A stretch of DNA of 64,000 nt from Laribacter hongkongensis DSM 14985 (GTDB taxonomy: Bacteria; Pseudomonadota; Gammaproteobacteria; Burkholderiales; Aquaspirillaceae): assembly GCF_000423285.1 (NCBI RefSeq), contig NZ_AUHR01000007.1:124001-188000 (forward strand). Reading direction: 5' to 3'. The notes beneath the pieces are model-generated. The model saw only the letters and a program-made list of their open reading frames with translations, made no database searches and was not told the DNA's origin. This document shows, one piece after another, positions 10,501 through 19,348 of this stretch. Position numbers and translations under genes: made by a program. Position 1 is the stretch's first letter. Every line of letters starts with the position of its first letter.

Positions 10501-12354
10501 ATGGCGACGAATGTATTTTATGAAGAAAGCGGCAGCTTCAAGGTAGGGGCGATCATGAGCGAGACTGATGCCAGTCTTCAAGTCGAGGCCCCGCACGGCA
10601 AGCGCTCCAAGATCAAATCGGCCACGGTGCTGCTGCGCTTTAATTCGGCGCTGGCCGACTTCATGCCGGCGGTCGAAGCACTGGCAGCCGACCTTGACCT
10701 CGACTTCCTGTGGGAGTGCTGCGGCGAGGACGAATTCGACGCCGCCGGCCTGGCGGCCGACTACTTCGGCCAGACGCCGTCGGCCATCGAAACCGCTGCC
10801 ATCAGCCTGCGCCTGCACGAAGCGCCGATGTACTTCTACAAGAAGGGCCGGGGCCGTTACAAGGCCGCGCCGGAAGAATCGCTGAAAGCGGCGCTGGCCG
10901 GACAGGAAAAAAAGCGCCTGCAACAGTTGCAGATCGATGCCTGGGTGGAAGAATGCCGCGCCGGCCGGCTGCCGGAAGCGTGGCGCCCGCACCTGATGTC
11001 GCTCCTGTGGAAACCGGACAAGAACACGCTGGAATGGAAAGGACTGGAAGCCGCCTGCAAGGCGCTGGCGCTGTCGCCGCTCAAGCTGGTGGCCGAACGC
11101 GGCGGCATCGGCTCGGTGCCGGACTACCTGCTGGCAGGCTTCATCATGGAACACTTCCCGCGCGGACGCGGCTTCCCGGCCCTCGACCTGCCGGTGGCAC
11201 CGGCCGAGCTGCCGGCGGCCAGCGTCGAGGCCTTCTCGATCGACGACTCGGCCACCACTGAGATCGACGATGCACTGTCGCTGACCCGGCTCGCCAACGG
11301 CAACTGGCAGGTGGGCGTGCACATTGCCGCGCCGACGCTGGACGCGCCGCGTGACGGTGGGCTGGAGCAGCTGGTGTTCCAGCGCCTTTCCACCGTGTAT
11401 TTCCCCGGCGACAAGATCACCATGCTGCCCGACGAGGTGGTGGGGGTGTTTTCGCTCAACGAGGGGCAGTACTGCCCGGCGGTGAGCGTGTATTTCGAGG
11501 TGACGCCGGAATTCGAGATCATCGGCCACGAAAGCCGGGTCGAGCGGGTCAACATTGCCGCCAACCTGCGCCACGACTGGCTGGAAACCGTGTTCAACGA
11601 AGAAACGCTGGCCAGCGACACCGGCCGCGATTATCCGTACAAGGCCGAACTCACCACCCTGTGGCAGTTTGCCAATGCGCTGGAAGTGCGCCGCGGCAAG
11701 GCCGACACCAATGCCACCGTGCGGCTGGACTACAACTTTGCCATCGTCGACGGCAAGGTCGTGCTGACCACCCGGCGGCGCGGGGCGCCGATGGACAAGC
11801 TGGTGAGCGAACTGATGATCCTCGCCAACTCGACCTGGGGCGGTGACCTGGCCGCCGCCGGCATTCCGGCCATGTACCGCGCCCAGACCGCCGGCAAGGT
11901 ACGCATGACCACCGCCGCCGAACCTCACGTCGGCCTTGGCGTGGCGCAGTATGCCTGGGCCACCTCGCCGCTGCGCCGGGCCGCCGATTTCGTGAACCAG
12001 CAGCAGATCGTGGCGATGATCCGGGGCGAAACGCCGCGCTACAAGCGCGGGGACGCCGACCTCTTTGCCCGTCTGCGCGACTTCGACCAGGCCTACAACG
12101 CCTATGCCGACTTCCAGTACCAGATGGAACGCTTCTGGTGCCTGCGCTGGTTTACCCAGGAAAACGTCAGCGACGTGACCGCGCTGTGGGTGAAGGACGA
12201 CCTGGTGCGCATCGACGGCCTGCCGCTGGCGGTACGCGTGGCCGGCCTGCCGGAGATGCAGCCCGGCGAGCGGGTGCGCCTGCAAGTGGCGCGCATCGAC
12301 GAACTGGCGCTGGAAATCGAGTTCCGCGTGCTGGGCAAGGCCGAAACGGCCTAA
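10501..12354 (+). CDS. RNB-domain 3'-5' exoribonuclease (RNase II family)
   Basis: A 617-residue member of the RNase II/R superfamily, which degrades RNA processively from the 3' end. The catalytic acidic cluster is FSIDDSATTEIDDALSL: Asp248, Asp256 and Asp257 occupy three of the four canonical positions, but the fourth (E. coli RNase II Asp207) is Glu254. LGVAQYAWATSPLRRAADFVNQ is the conserved C-terminal RNB segment. An OB-like tail (about 560-617) replaces a clear S1 domain. The N-terminal domain differs from E. coli RNase II, so no gene symbol is assigned. Start MATNVFYEES at ATG 10501. Confidence 0.88.
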   Translation: MATNVFYEESGSFKVGAIMSETDASLQVEAPHGKRSKIKSATVLLRFNSALADFMPAVEALAADLDLDFLWECCGEDEFDAAGLAADYFGQTPSAIETAAISLRLHEAPMYFYKKGRGRYKAAPEESLKAALAGQEKKRLQQLQIDAWVEECRAGRLPEAWRPHLMSLLWKPDKNTLEWKGLEAACKALALSPLKLVAERGGIGSVPDYLLAGFIMEHFPRGRGFPALDLPVAPAELPAASVEAFSIDDSATTEIDDALSLTRLANGNWQVGVHIAAPTLDAPRDGGLEQLVFQRLSTVYFPGDKITMLPDEVVGVFSLNEGQYCPAVSVYFEVTPEFEIIGHESRVERVNIAANLRHDWLETVFNEETLASDTGRDYPYKAELTTLWQFANALEVRRGKADTNATVRLDYNFAIVDGKVVLTTRRRGAPMDKLVSELMILANSTWGGDLAAAGIPAMYRAQTAGKVRMTTAAEPHVGLGVAQYAWATSPLRRAADFVNQQQIVAMIRGETPRYKRGDADLFARLRDFDQAYNAYADFQYQMERFWCLRWFTQENVSDVTALWVKDDLVRIDGLPLAVRVAGLPEMQPGERVRLQVARIDELALEIEFRVLGKAETA

Positions 12355-12491
12355 CGGCGGCGCCGGGCCGGCAGCGACTGCTGCTGGCTGTCGCTGCCGC
12401 GATAGCGCTGCCAGAGCTTCCAGCCGACCAGGGCCATGATGGCCAGCAGCAGGGGCTTGAACATCGACTTGAACAGTTTTTTCGGTTTCAT
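12351..12491 (-). CDS. Small hypothetical single-pass membrane protein
   Basis: A 46-residue ORF starting MKPKKLFKSMFKPLLLAIM: a basic N-terminus, one hydrophobic segment (about 12-24), then a Gln-rich, Arg-terminated tail (ending ARRRR). The stop overlaps the end of the convergent RNB gene by 4 nt. No Shine-Dalgarno is evident, and an in-frame upstream start at 12548 is possible. The composition (positive-inside, one membrane span) looks real, but nothing indicates function. Confidence 0.4.
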   Translation of the reverse strand: MKPKKLFKSMFKPLLLAIMALVGWKLWQRYRGSDSQQQSLPARRRR

Positions 12492-12787
12492 GGGCAGGGC
12501 CGGAACAGGGATGTGGAACCGCCATCTGAACACACCAGCATCAGCCACAGCTTAAGGCGGCCGACGTGCTGACCGCTGCGGCCGTCCCCGCGACCGCCCG
12601 GCGTCGCGGCTGGTCCGCCGGCGCCTGCCGCTGCTACGCTTCATGAGCGTGATTGTCTGCACCACGACAATGCCGCTATACCAATAGCGCCGCCCACGAG
12701 CGGCGCTTGGTGCTTCCGGGCACCGACTGACTCTTGCAAAGGGAAATCCGGACGCCTGCCGCGCCCGTCAACCGGAAGATCCCTCCG
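12492..12787. other. Intergenic interval with stem-loops
   Basis: About 300 nt without a convincing gene. Near its end AGCGCCGC and GCGGCGCT (about 12687-12711), extended by an ACCA/TGGT clamp, form a strong hairpin. GTGCTTCCGGGCAC immediately after it can form a second. This may be a structured leader of the next gene; there is no T-run. Confidence 0.35.
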
Positions 12788-13180
12788 ATGAAATTCGACA
12801 GCCAGTTTTTCCTTGCCGGCGCCTCGGTGCTGGCCGTGCTCTTTTTCGTCCACGGCGACTGGGCGCTGCTGATCGTGCCGATCCTGCTGATGATCGCCGG
12901 TATTGCCCGCCACGACCTCGAGCGTGCCCGCGAGCTGGACGAAGACTGTGCCCGCCAGCTACTCGACCGTCCCGGTACGGCCATGCTGCCGCTCGACGGT
13001 TTCCGCGGCCGTGGCCTGATGTTCTACCACGGCGGCCAGCCGGTATTCCGCACGCTCGACGACCGTGACAGCGTCTGGTGCTACGCCGGTCGGCGCGAGG
13101 ATTTCGAGCAGCTGCCCGACGACTGCATCTGCATTTATCCCGGCTATATTTACCAGCGCACGGCCAGCCGGCCGTGCTGA
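12788..13180 (+). CDS. Hypothetical membrane-anchored protein
   Basis: A 130-residue protein from MKFDSQFFLAGASVLAVLFF. Two hydrophobic segments (about 6-22 and 26-40) form an N-terminal hairpin, followed by a soluble domain of about 85 residues containing GRGLMFYHGGQPVFRTLDD and a late C-x-C pair (DDCICIYPG). I do not recognise the family. The coding pattern matches its neighbours, and it lies 41 nt upstream of the YbhB-like gene on the same strand, so co-transcription is likely. Confidence 0.7.
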   Translation: MKFDSQFFLAGASVLAVLFFVHGDWALLIVPILLMIAGIARHDLERARELDEDCARQLLDRPGTAMLPLDGFRGRGLMFYHGGQPVFRTLDDRDSVWCYAGRREDFEQLPDDCICIYPGYIYQRTASRPC

Positions 13181-13221
13181 CGGCTGCCGCGTCCGGCAGC
13201 CCCCTGTCAGGAGTCCTGCCG

Positions 13222-13710
13222 ATGCCGACCAGTGGTTTCACCCTCTCCAGTCCCGATTTCGCCGATGGTGCCCGGCTGCCCGATCCCGTGGCCTTCGAGG
13301 CTCCCGGCGCCAACATTTCACCCACGCTGGTCTGGCAAGGAGCGCCGGCCGGCACCCTCAGCTACGCCCTGACCTGCTTTGACCCGGATGCACCGACCGG
13401 CAGCGGCTGGTGGCACTGGCTGGTGATCAACCTGCCCGCCAGCGTGCAGCAGCTGGCCGCCGGCGCCGGCGAAAGCGATGCCACCCTGCCCGCCGGAGCG
13501 CGCCACATGCGCACCGACTACGGCCAGTACGCCTGGGGTGGCCCGCATCCGCCGGCCGGCCACGGGCCGCACCGCTACCAGTTCACCGTATTCGCGCTCG
13601 ACGTGCCGGCGCTGGACCTGCCGGCCGAAGTCTCGGCCGCCGTGGTCGGCTTCAACCTCAACGCCCATGCGCTGGCCAAGGCCACGCTGACCGGCCTCTA
13701 CGAACGCTGA
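13222..13710 (+). CDS. YbhB/YbcL (PEBP) family protein
   Basis: A 162-residue phosphatidylethanolamine-binding/Raf-kinase-inhibitor-like protein. The family motifs are visible: FDPDAPTGSGWWHWLVINLP (the anion-binding D-P-D-A-P loop) and GPHRYQFTVFALD. The start MPTSGF at 13222 follows CAGGAG by 8 nt, which sets it over longer in-frame starts. The ligand and role of bacterial members are mostly unknown. A bidirectional terminator hairpin lies about 45 nt after the stop. Confidence 0.88.
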   Translation: MPTSGFTLSSPDFADGARLPDPVAFEAPGANISPTLVWQGAPAGTLSYALTCFDPDAPTGSGWWHWLVINLPASVQQLAAGAGESDATLPAGARHMRTDYGQYAWGGPHPPAGHGPHRYQFTVFALDVPALDLPAEVSAAVVGFNLNAHALAKATLTGLYER

Positions 13711-13740
13711 CGCCTGATCGTGCCTGCCGGCCCGGCCGAC

Positions 13741-13780
13741 AAGTAAAAAAGTAAAAAGGGAGGCCACGGCCTCCCTTGTT
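13741..13780. terminator. Bidirectional rho-independent terminator
   Basis: Perfect 10-bp inverted repeat AAGGGAGGCC (13756-13765) and GGCCTCCCTT (13768-13777). On the minus strand it is followed by a long interrupted T-run (TTTTTAC, then TTTTTT), so it can end ruvB transcripts. On the plus strand it is followed by a weaker GTTTCT and can serve the YbhB gene. Confidence 0.75.
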
Positions 13781-14042
13781 TCTGATTTGTCCCTGCGGCG
13801 TCCGCCGCACGGGCGCAGCCTTGCCGGACGTTTTCGTGCGCAGAAGCCTCCTCTGTCTCAGCAGCAGATGCCGCCAGGCGGCTTGCGACCGGCAGGATCA
13901 TCCTCGCTGACACCGCATCCCGAAGGCCGTCTGCCGTCAGCGTGCATCCGGCCCTGTTCCGGGCCTCGCCGTCACGCCCTGATCTAGCCAGCCAGACTGC
14001 CGCCGCCGGCTGGCCGCGCACGCACGGCATTCACCCTTTCCG
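13781..14042. other. Interval without recognisable gene
   Basis: About 260 nt between the terminator and the ruvB stop. Open frames exist on both strands, but none has a ribosome site or recognisable motif. It probably includes the ruvB 3' untranslated region. Confidence 0.4.
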
Positions 14043-15080
14043 TCAGACCCGCTCCGGCGGCACGAAACCGAAGTGCGTCCACGCCAGTGCCGTGGCCATG
14101 CGGCCGCGCGGCGTGCGTTGCAGATAGCCCTGCTGGATCAGGTAGGGTTCGATCACGTCCTCGATGGTATCGGTCGATTCGCCGATCGCCGCCGCCACGT
14201 TGTCGAGTCCGACCGGGCCGCCACCGAACTTTTCCAGCACCGCCGCCAGGAGCTTGCGGTCCATCACGTCCAGCCCGGCCGGGTCGACGTCGAGCATCGA
14301 CAGCGCCGCATCGGCCACCGCCGCCGTCACCACGCCGTCGGCGCGCACTTCGGCAAAGTCGCGCACCCGCCGCAGCAGGCGGTTGGCAATCCGCGGCGTA
14401 CCACGGCTGCGCCGCGCCACCTCGAAGGCACCCTCTTCGCCCAGCTGCACTTCCAGCAGGCCGGCCGAGCGCCGCACGATGCGGGTCAGCTCTTCCGGGG
14501 TGTAAAACTCCAGCCGCGCCACGATGCCGAAGCGGTCGCGCAGCGGGTTGGTGAGCATGCCGGCGCGGGTGGTGGCCCCGACCAGGGTGAACGGCGGCAG
14601 GTCGATCTTGACCGAACGCGCCGCCGGCCCTTCGCCGATCATGATGTCGATCTGGTAATCCTCCAGCGCCGGGTAGAGGATTTCCTCCACCACCGGGCTC
14701 AGGCGGTGGATTTCGTCGATGAACAGCACGTCGTGCGGCTCGAGGTTGGTCAGCAGGGCGGCCAGGTCACCGGCACGTTCCAGCACCGGGCCGGAAGTCT
14801 GGCGCAGGTTGACCCCCAGCTCGCGCGAGATGATGTGCGCCAGCGTGGTCTTGCCCAGCCCCGGCGGGCCGAACAGCAACACGTGGTCGAGCGCCTCGCC
14901 GCGCTTTTTGGCCGCCTCGATGAAGATTTCCAGCTGCTCGCGCGCCTTTTTCTGGCCCACGTAGTCGTCCAGCGCCTTGGGGCGCAGGGCGCGCTCCAGT
15001 GCTTCTTCCTGGCTGGAGAGCGGTTGCTGGGTCACCAGGCGGCGTGGCGTGCCGCCGGAAAGGGCGTCGGTTTCGATCAT
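14043..15080 (-). CDS. ruvB: Holliday junction branch-migration ATPase RuvB
   Basis: Hexameric AAA+ motor that drives branch migration with RuvA. The sequence shows [18 protein letters not shown], Walker [17 protein letters not shown], Walker [11 protein letters not shown], sensor [17 protein letters not shown] and the winged-helix C-terminus ending [16 protein letters not shown] 15080 (345 aa) is preferred over TTG 15089 because AGGA sits 11 nt upstream of the former but is too close to the latter. ruvA and ruvC are not adjacent. It lies 99 nt downstream of the large acidic repeat protein. Confidence 0.97.
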   Translation of the reverse strand: MIETDALSGGTPRRLVTQQPLSSQEEALERALRPKALDDYVGQKKAREQLEIFIEAAKKRGEALDHVLLFGPPGLGKTTLAHIISRELGVNLRQTSGPVLERAGDLAALLTNLEPHDVLFIDEIHRLSPVVEEILYPALEDYQIDIMIGEGPAARSVKIDLPPFTLVGATTRAGMLTNPLRDRFGIVARLEFYTPEELTRIVRRSAGLLEVQLGEEGAFEVARRSRGTPRIANRLLRRVRDFAEVRADGVVTAAVADAALSMLDVDPAGLDVMDRKLLAAVLEKFGGGPVGLDNVAAAIGESTDTIEDVIEPYLIQQGYLQRTPRGRMATALAWTHFGFVPPERV

Positions 15081-15179
15081 GAAGGGCAATATCCTGCGTC
15101 ACCGGCGAACGGGGTCTTCCGTCCGCCGGGGCTGAGTGTAGCGGCTCGCGCGTTCGCGCTGGGCATATTTGCCGGATGG

Positions 15180-18122
15180 CTACAGCGTGCCGTGCCGTAC
15201 GGCCGGGGTCAGCGCCTGCAAGACCTCGACCAGGTCCGGCGCGCCTTCCGGAGCTTCGCCCTGCTGGAGCGAGTGCACCATGTCGGCCAGCACGGCCAGC
15301 ACGTCGGCGCCGATTTCCAGCACCGGGGCCGGGTCATGCGCACTGGCATCCAGTGCGTCGGCAAATGCCTGCGCCAGCCCGGCCAGCTCCGCCTCGTGCG
15401 CCTCGCGTGCCGTCCGCGCCAGCTCGCGCGCATCCTCCACCAGGCCGGCGTCAATGCCGGCCTGCAACGCCCGGGCCCGGCCCTGGGTCAGGCGTTCAAG
15501 ACTGGCCGGTGCCAGCATGGCCAGCGCCGCCCGTTCGACGGCTTCGTTGCTGGGAGAATCAGCCTGTCGCAGCGGGCTGCCGGCGGCAGACGGCAGTGCA
15601 TCGACCGGAATGGGTGCCTCCGCCACCGGCGGACTGACCGGCGCCACCAGCGGCATCCCGGCTTCCGGTACGGCTTCAGCCTCCGGTACCTCGGGCGCCA
15701 GCGCCTCGCTGTGCGCCTGCAAGGCCGCCCGTTCGGCCTCGCCCAGACGCGGCCAGCCCAGCAGGCAGCGGTCCAGCGTTGCCAGCGCCGCAGCAGTCAG
15801 CCCGGCCTCGGCCGGAGTCGGACCGCTGACCGGCAGGTCTTCCGCCCGTTGCAGCAGCACCTGCGCCAGGCGGGTCAGTTCGGGCTCGCCCAGCACCGGC
15901 AGGCCCTCGGTCAGGGTCGTCAACGCATCGTGGAACAGGCCGAACTGCAAGGCGCTGCCGTTGGCAATACGCTGCCAGTTTGATTGCAGCGCACCGGTCA
16001 GCGCGGCAAAGACGGCTACATCCGGATGCGGCTCCTGCACCAGTGCCTGACGCGGCAAGGCAGATGGCAGCACGGAAACCCGTTCAGAAACCGGCAGGAC
16101 GGGTTCGGGTTCGGGTTCGGGTTCCGGTTCCGGTTCCGGTTCCGGTTCCGGTTCCGGTTCCGGTTCCGGTTCCGGTTCCGGTTCCGGCAAAGGCGGCGTA
16201 GCCGGTGTAGCCACGGCCGGCAGGCTATCCTCGACGACCGGCCACTCCATGTCGTCCGGCATCCCGGACGGCAAGGCGGACTCCACGCCGGCTCCGCCGG
16301 GCGGCAGGGCCGGTTCGGCCTCGGTAACCAGCTCCGGCAGGTCAAAATCCGACAGCAACGGCAGCAGGTCATCAGCCTCCGCCTGCACGGACTCAGCCAC
16401 GGCCTGACCGGCCTCCGGCATCGCCGCGGCAGCCGGGCCGGCGGGCAGGGCTTCAAATGTCAGGTCCAGCTCCGGCACCGTCACTTCTTCGGCCGCGGCC
16501 ACCACGGACTCTGGCAGCATGTCGGCCAGCACCAGGTCCGGAATGTCCAGCATGTCCGGCACGCTGTCACCGGCCGGAGCTGCCGGCGGCATGTCGCCGG
16601 CCGCGTCGTCCATGGGCAACACCAGCTCCGGAATCTCCGGTGTCATGCCGGCAGGCTCCGGTTCCACCAGCATGTCCAGCGCCAGTTCGGGAAAATCGGG
16701 CAGGTTTGCCGGGTGCAGCGCCTCCGGAGGCGATCCCGGCTCATCGGCAACGGCATCGGCCTCATCCATCAGGGACGGGAAAGACTCCGGATCGACCGGT
16801 TCGAACGTGCCCGGCATGGGCCCGCTGCCCGGCTCGGCAGCCATGTCCAGGACCGGAACCTCTTCGAGGACCGGTAATTCCGGCTCCGTCCAGTCGGCAA
16901 GCGGCGTCGCAGCCGGTGTCGCGACCGGCGCCTGCCCGGCCGGCTCGTGCAGGTCAGGTACGACCTCGTCTGCCAGCGACGGGAAATCTTCCGGGCTGAC
17001 AGTCTCGAACGCCGTCAGGAGGTCTTCGATGCCCGGCCCGGCAGCCGGTTCCGGTACAGGAAGCGGGTCCGGCACCGGCAGCCCGGGAGCCGGTTCATCC
17101 TCCAGCGGCATGGCGCCGGATTCCGGCTGCCAGCCAGTCATGGCCTCAGCCACTGCCTCCGGAGACGGTGCCGCGACCGGCGCCTGCCCGGCCGGCTCGT
17201 GCAGGTCAGGCACGACCTCGTCTGCCAGCGACGGAAAATCTTCCTGGCTGACAGCTTCGAACGCCGTCAGGGTTGCTTCGATGTCCGGCCCGGCAGCCGG
17301 TTCCGGTACAGGGAGCGGGTCCGGCACCGGCAACTCCGGAGCCGGTTCATCGGCCAGGGAGGCAGCCCCTGCGGCCGGCCCTGCCTGCTCTGGCGCCGCC
17401 GGCGTGGCGGGCTGTCCGGGCGATGGCAGCTCGACCGTCAGCTCCGGCACCACTTCAGCCAGCTCGGGGATGTCCGGCGGCGCGGCCAGGCCGGCGACCG
17501 GCTCCAGCAATGGCAGTTCGGGTGCGGTAGCGTGCAGCAGCGGCTCCAGCTCGGGATGATCCAGCTCGAGGACAAACTCGTCCGTGGCCGGTGCTTCGGT
17601 GGCCAGCAACGGCGGTTCGGCAGCGGCTTCGGCGACCAGCGCTTCCAGCTGGCGCGTCAGGTGCCGGCGCACGGCCTCGGCCACTTCGCCGCCACCGCTG
17701 ACCGAGATGCGCTGCCACAGCGACAGGGCCAGCATCTCAGGCAGGACAAAGGTCTGGGCGGCCAGCCGCCGCACTTCGCGCCCGAGCTGCATCAGCAGGT
17801 CGCGGGTCCCCGGATCACGGTCGCGGCAGGTTTCCAGCGCGCCTTCGGCCAGCCAGCAGAACTGGCGGGCGACATCCTGCTGCTGCAGGCTGCCCAGCAC
17901 GGCCAGCGCTTCGCGCATCAGCTCGACGGCCTGCGGGTGCCCGGTCTTGTTCCACAGCAACAGGCCGCGCTCGAAGTGGTGCAGCTGGTCGGCCGCCAGC
18001 AGGGCGCGGTTTTCCATCGGCACGTCCAGTTCGATCAGAAAACGCGGTGCAGGCGCGGCAAGAAGGCGGGCAAGCTCGTCGGCAGTCATGGTCGCAGCAG
18101 GAAGAAGCAAGGGGGTATCCAT
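15180..18122 (-). CDS. Large acidic Pro/Glu-repeat protein of unknown function
   Basis: A 980-residue protein without signal peptide or membrane span. The N-terminal 170 residues are helical (FERGLLLWNKTGHPQAVELM; LGREVRRLAAQTFVLPEML), faintly recalling the helical bundles at the start of ChpA/FimL-type pilus-signalling scaffolds. A low-complexity acidic middle of about 500 residues (Ala/Pro/Glu/Leu/Asp) follows, with an 84-residue-period duplication (PSLADEVVPDLHEPAGQAPV twice) and a run of 14 Glu-Pro pairs encoded by a hexanucleotide repeat. A helical C-terminal region of about 250 residues closes it. No kinase, LysM or TPR motif is seen. It is divergent from the RND efflux operon. Confidence 0.75.
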   Translation of the reverse strand: MDTPLLLPAATMTADELARLLAAPAPRFLIELDVPMENRALLAADQLHHFERGLLLWNKTGHPQAVELMREALAVLGSLQQQDVARQFCWLAEGALETCRDRDPGTRDLLMQLGREVRRLAAQTFVLPEMLALSLWQRISVSGGGEVAEAVRRHLTRQLEALVAEAAAEPPLLATEAPATDEFVLELDHPELEPLLHATAPELPLLEPVAGLAAPPDIPELAEVVPELTVELPSPGQPATPAAPEQAGPAAGAASLADEPAPELPVPDPLPVPEPAAGPDIEATLTAFEAVSQEDFPSLADEVVPDLHEPAGQAPVAAPSPEAVAEAMTGWQPESGAMPLEDEPAPGLPVPDPLPVPEPAAGPGIEDLLTAFETVSPEDFPSLADEVVPDLHEPAGQAPVATPAATPLADWTEPELPVLEEVPVLDMAAEPGSGPMPGTFEPVDPESFPSLMDEADAVADEPGSPPEALHPANLPDFPELALDMLVEPEPAGMTPEIPELVLPMDDAAGDMPPAAPAGDSVPDMLDIPDLVLADMLPESVVAAAEEVTVPELDLTFEALPAGPAAAAMPEAGQAVAESVQAEADDLLPLLSDFDLPELVTEAEPALPPGGAGVESALPSGMPDDMEWPVVEDSLPAVATPATPPLPEPEPEPEPEPEPEPEPEPEPEPEPEPEPVLPVSERVSVLPSALPRQALVQEPHPDVAVFAALTGALQSNWQRIANGSALQFGLFHDALTTLTEGLPVLGEPELTRLAQVLLQRAEDLPVSGPTPAEAGLTAAALATLDRCLLGWPRLGEAERAALQAHSEALAPEVPEAEAVPEAGMPLVAPVSPPVAEAPIPVDALPSAAGSPLRQADSPSNEAVERAALAMLAPASLERLTQGRARALQAGIDAGLVEDARELARTAREAHEAELAGLAQAFADALDASAHDPAPVLEIGADVLAVLADMVHSLQQGEAPEGAPDLVEVLQALTPAVRHGTL
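16102..16185 (-). repeat. Hexanucleotide microsatellite encoding (Glu-Pro)14
   Basis: Fourteen uninterrupted 6-bp units on the plus strand: three GGTTCG then eleven GGTTCC. Read on the minus strand they encode alternating Glu-Pro. The 6-bp period keeps frame when copy number changes, so slippage would alter linker length without breaking the gene. Confidence 0.97.
16921..17351 (-). repeat. 252-bp-period tandem duplication inside the acidic protein gene
   Basis: Segments 16921-17099 and 17173-17351 are near identical with a 252-bp offset (84 codons). Both encode PSLADEVVPDLHEPAGQAPV and the LPVPDPLPVPEPAAGP block. A third, diverged copy is suggested by ESFPSLMDEADAVADEP. The closeness of the two copies points to a recent duplication. 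Confidence 0.9.
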
Positions 18123-18229
18123 GATAAAGGACTGGTTTCCGGGCGGGTTAGCTGATCCGTCAGGCTTTTTTCATTTTTTATTCACTATTTGCGGCAATGA
18201 TATGTCATTTGCCCGATTGCCGAGTCGCC

Positions 18230-19348
18230 ATGCCCCGAATCCTTCCGCTCGTCTGCCTGACCTTTCTGCTGGCTGCCTGCTCCGGCCCGTCCGATACGGG
18301 CCCTGCCACCAAGGGACCGCCGCCGGTCACCGTGTCGCTGACCACAGCGGCCAGCACGCCGGTGGAAACCCGCGTACGCGCCCTGGCGATGGTCGAAGCG
18401 ACCCACGCGCCGCAGGTGGTAGCCGAGGTCACCGGCCGGGTGACCGAAGTGCTGGCCGACGTCGGCGACACCGTCAAGGCCGGCCAGCCGCTGGCCCGGC
18501 TGGACGCACGCGACGTCAGTGCCAGCCGGGTATCGGCCGATGCCGAGGTGGCACGCCTGACCGCCCTGGCCGACCAGGCCAGCCGCGACCTCAGGCGCGG
18601 TCGCGAACTGGCGCAGCAGGGCTTCATCTCGCCCTCGGCGGTGGACGACCTGGTGGCCAAGTCGCATGCGGCCAGCGAGCTGCTGTCCGCTGGCCGGGCC
18701 AAGGCCGGCCAGGCCCGCAATGACGAGGACCGCGCCATCGTGCGCGCTCCGATCGCCGGCCGGGTGGACGCCCGGCTGGTGGCCGTCGGTGACTGGGCCG
18801 CGGCCGGCAAGGGACTCTTTGTCGTCAATGGCCGGCAAGGCGGCCTGCGCCTGCGCGTCGGACTGGCCGGCCGCGATCCGCGCAGCGTGCAGCCCGGACA
18901 GATCGTGCGGCTGGTGACCGATGCCGGCGACACGCTGGAAGTGCCGATCGGCGAAGTGCGCCCTGCCGTCGACAGCGGCAGCGGCGCCATCGAGGCCATC
19001 GCCCCCCTGCCCGACACGCGGGCGCTGACCGCCGGACAGTCGGTCGGCGCCGACGTGGTGCTGGCACAACGCGAAGCCATTACCGTGCCGCGCATTGCCG
19101 TGGTCGACCGCCCGCAGGGACAGGTGGTGTACCTTGCCAGCGCCGACCGCAACAGCGTCAGCGCACGGCCGGTCAAGACCGGCACGGTGCAGGACGACCG
19201 CATCGAAATCCTCGAAGGCCTCAAGGCCGGTGACACGGTGGTGGCTGACGGCGCCGGCTTCCTGACCGACAAGGCCAGGATCCGCGTGCCGGCACCGGCC
19301 AAGGCAGCAGCAGCCGGACCGGCCGCCAGGGCGGAGGCGACCAAGTGA
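18230..19348 (+). CDS. RND efflux periplasmic adaptor (membrane fusion lipoprotein)
   Basis: A 372-residue adaptor bridging an inner-membrane RND pump and an outer-membrane channel. ATG 18230 gives a lipoprotein signal with lipobox LAAC (Cys17). Then come the barrel-sandwich hybrid halves (VVAEVTGRVTEVLADVGDTVKAGQPL and IVRAPIAGRVDARLVAVGDW) around a short alpha-hairpin, and a C-terminal membrane-proximal domain. An in-frame ATG at 18197 is less likely because it would place residues before the lipoprotein signal. It overlaps the permease start by 4 nt (GTGA). No outer-membrane factor gene follows. Confidence 0.9.
   Translation: MPRILPLVCLTFLLAACSGPSDTGPATKGPPPVTVSLTTAASTPVETRVRALAMVEATHAPQVVAEVTGRVTEVLADVGDTVKAGQPLARLDARDVSASRVSADAEVARLTALADQASRDLRRGRELAQQGFISPSAVDDLVAKSHAASELLSAGRAKAGQARNDEDRAIVRAPIAGRVDARLVAVGDWAAAGKGLFVVNGRQGGLRLRVGLAGRDPRSVQPGQIVRLVTDAGDTLEVPIGEVRPAVDSGSGAIEAIAPLPDTRALTAGQSVGADVVLAQREAITVPRIAVVDRPQGQVVYLASADRNSVSARPVKTGTVQDDRIEILEGLKAGDTVVADGAGFLTDKARIRVPAPAKAAAAGPAARAEATK

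Noticed and set aside
8899-12525. A 1208-codon open frame on the minus strand
   Set aside because: Only the part from 10446 downward has domain motifs. The rest is antisense to the RNB gene and shows shadow composition.
13698-14030. A 110-codon ORF on the minus strand downstream of ruvB
   Set aside because: It has no ribosome site or recognisable motif, and it runs through a terminator hairpin.
15984-16877. Arg/Phe-rich plus-strand ORF over the hexanucleotide repeat
   Set aside because: It is the antisense reading of the Glu-Pro repeat, with GF/RF alternation caused only by the microsatellite.
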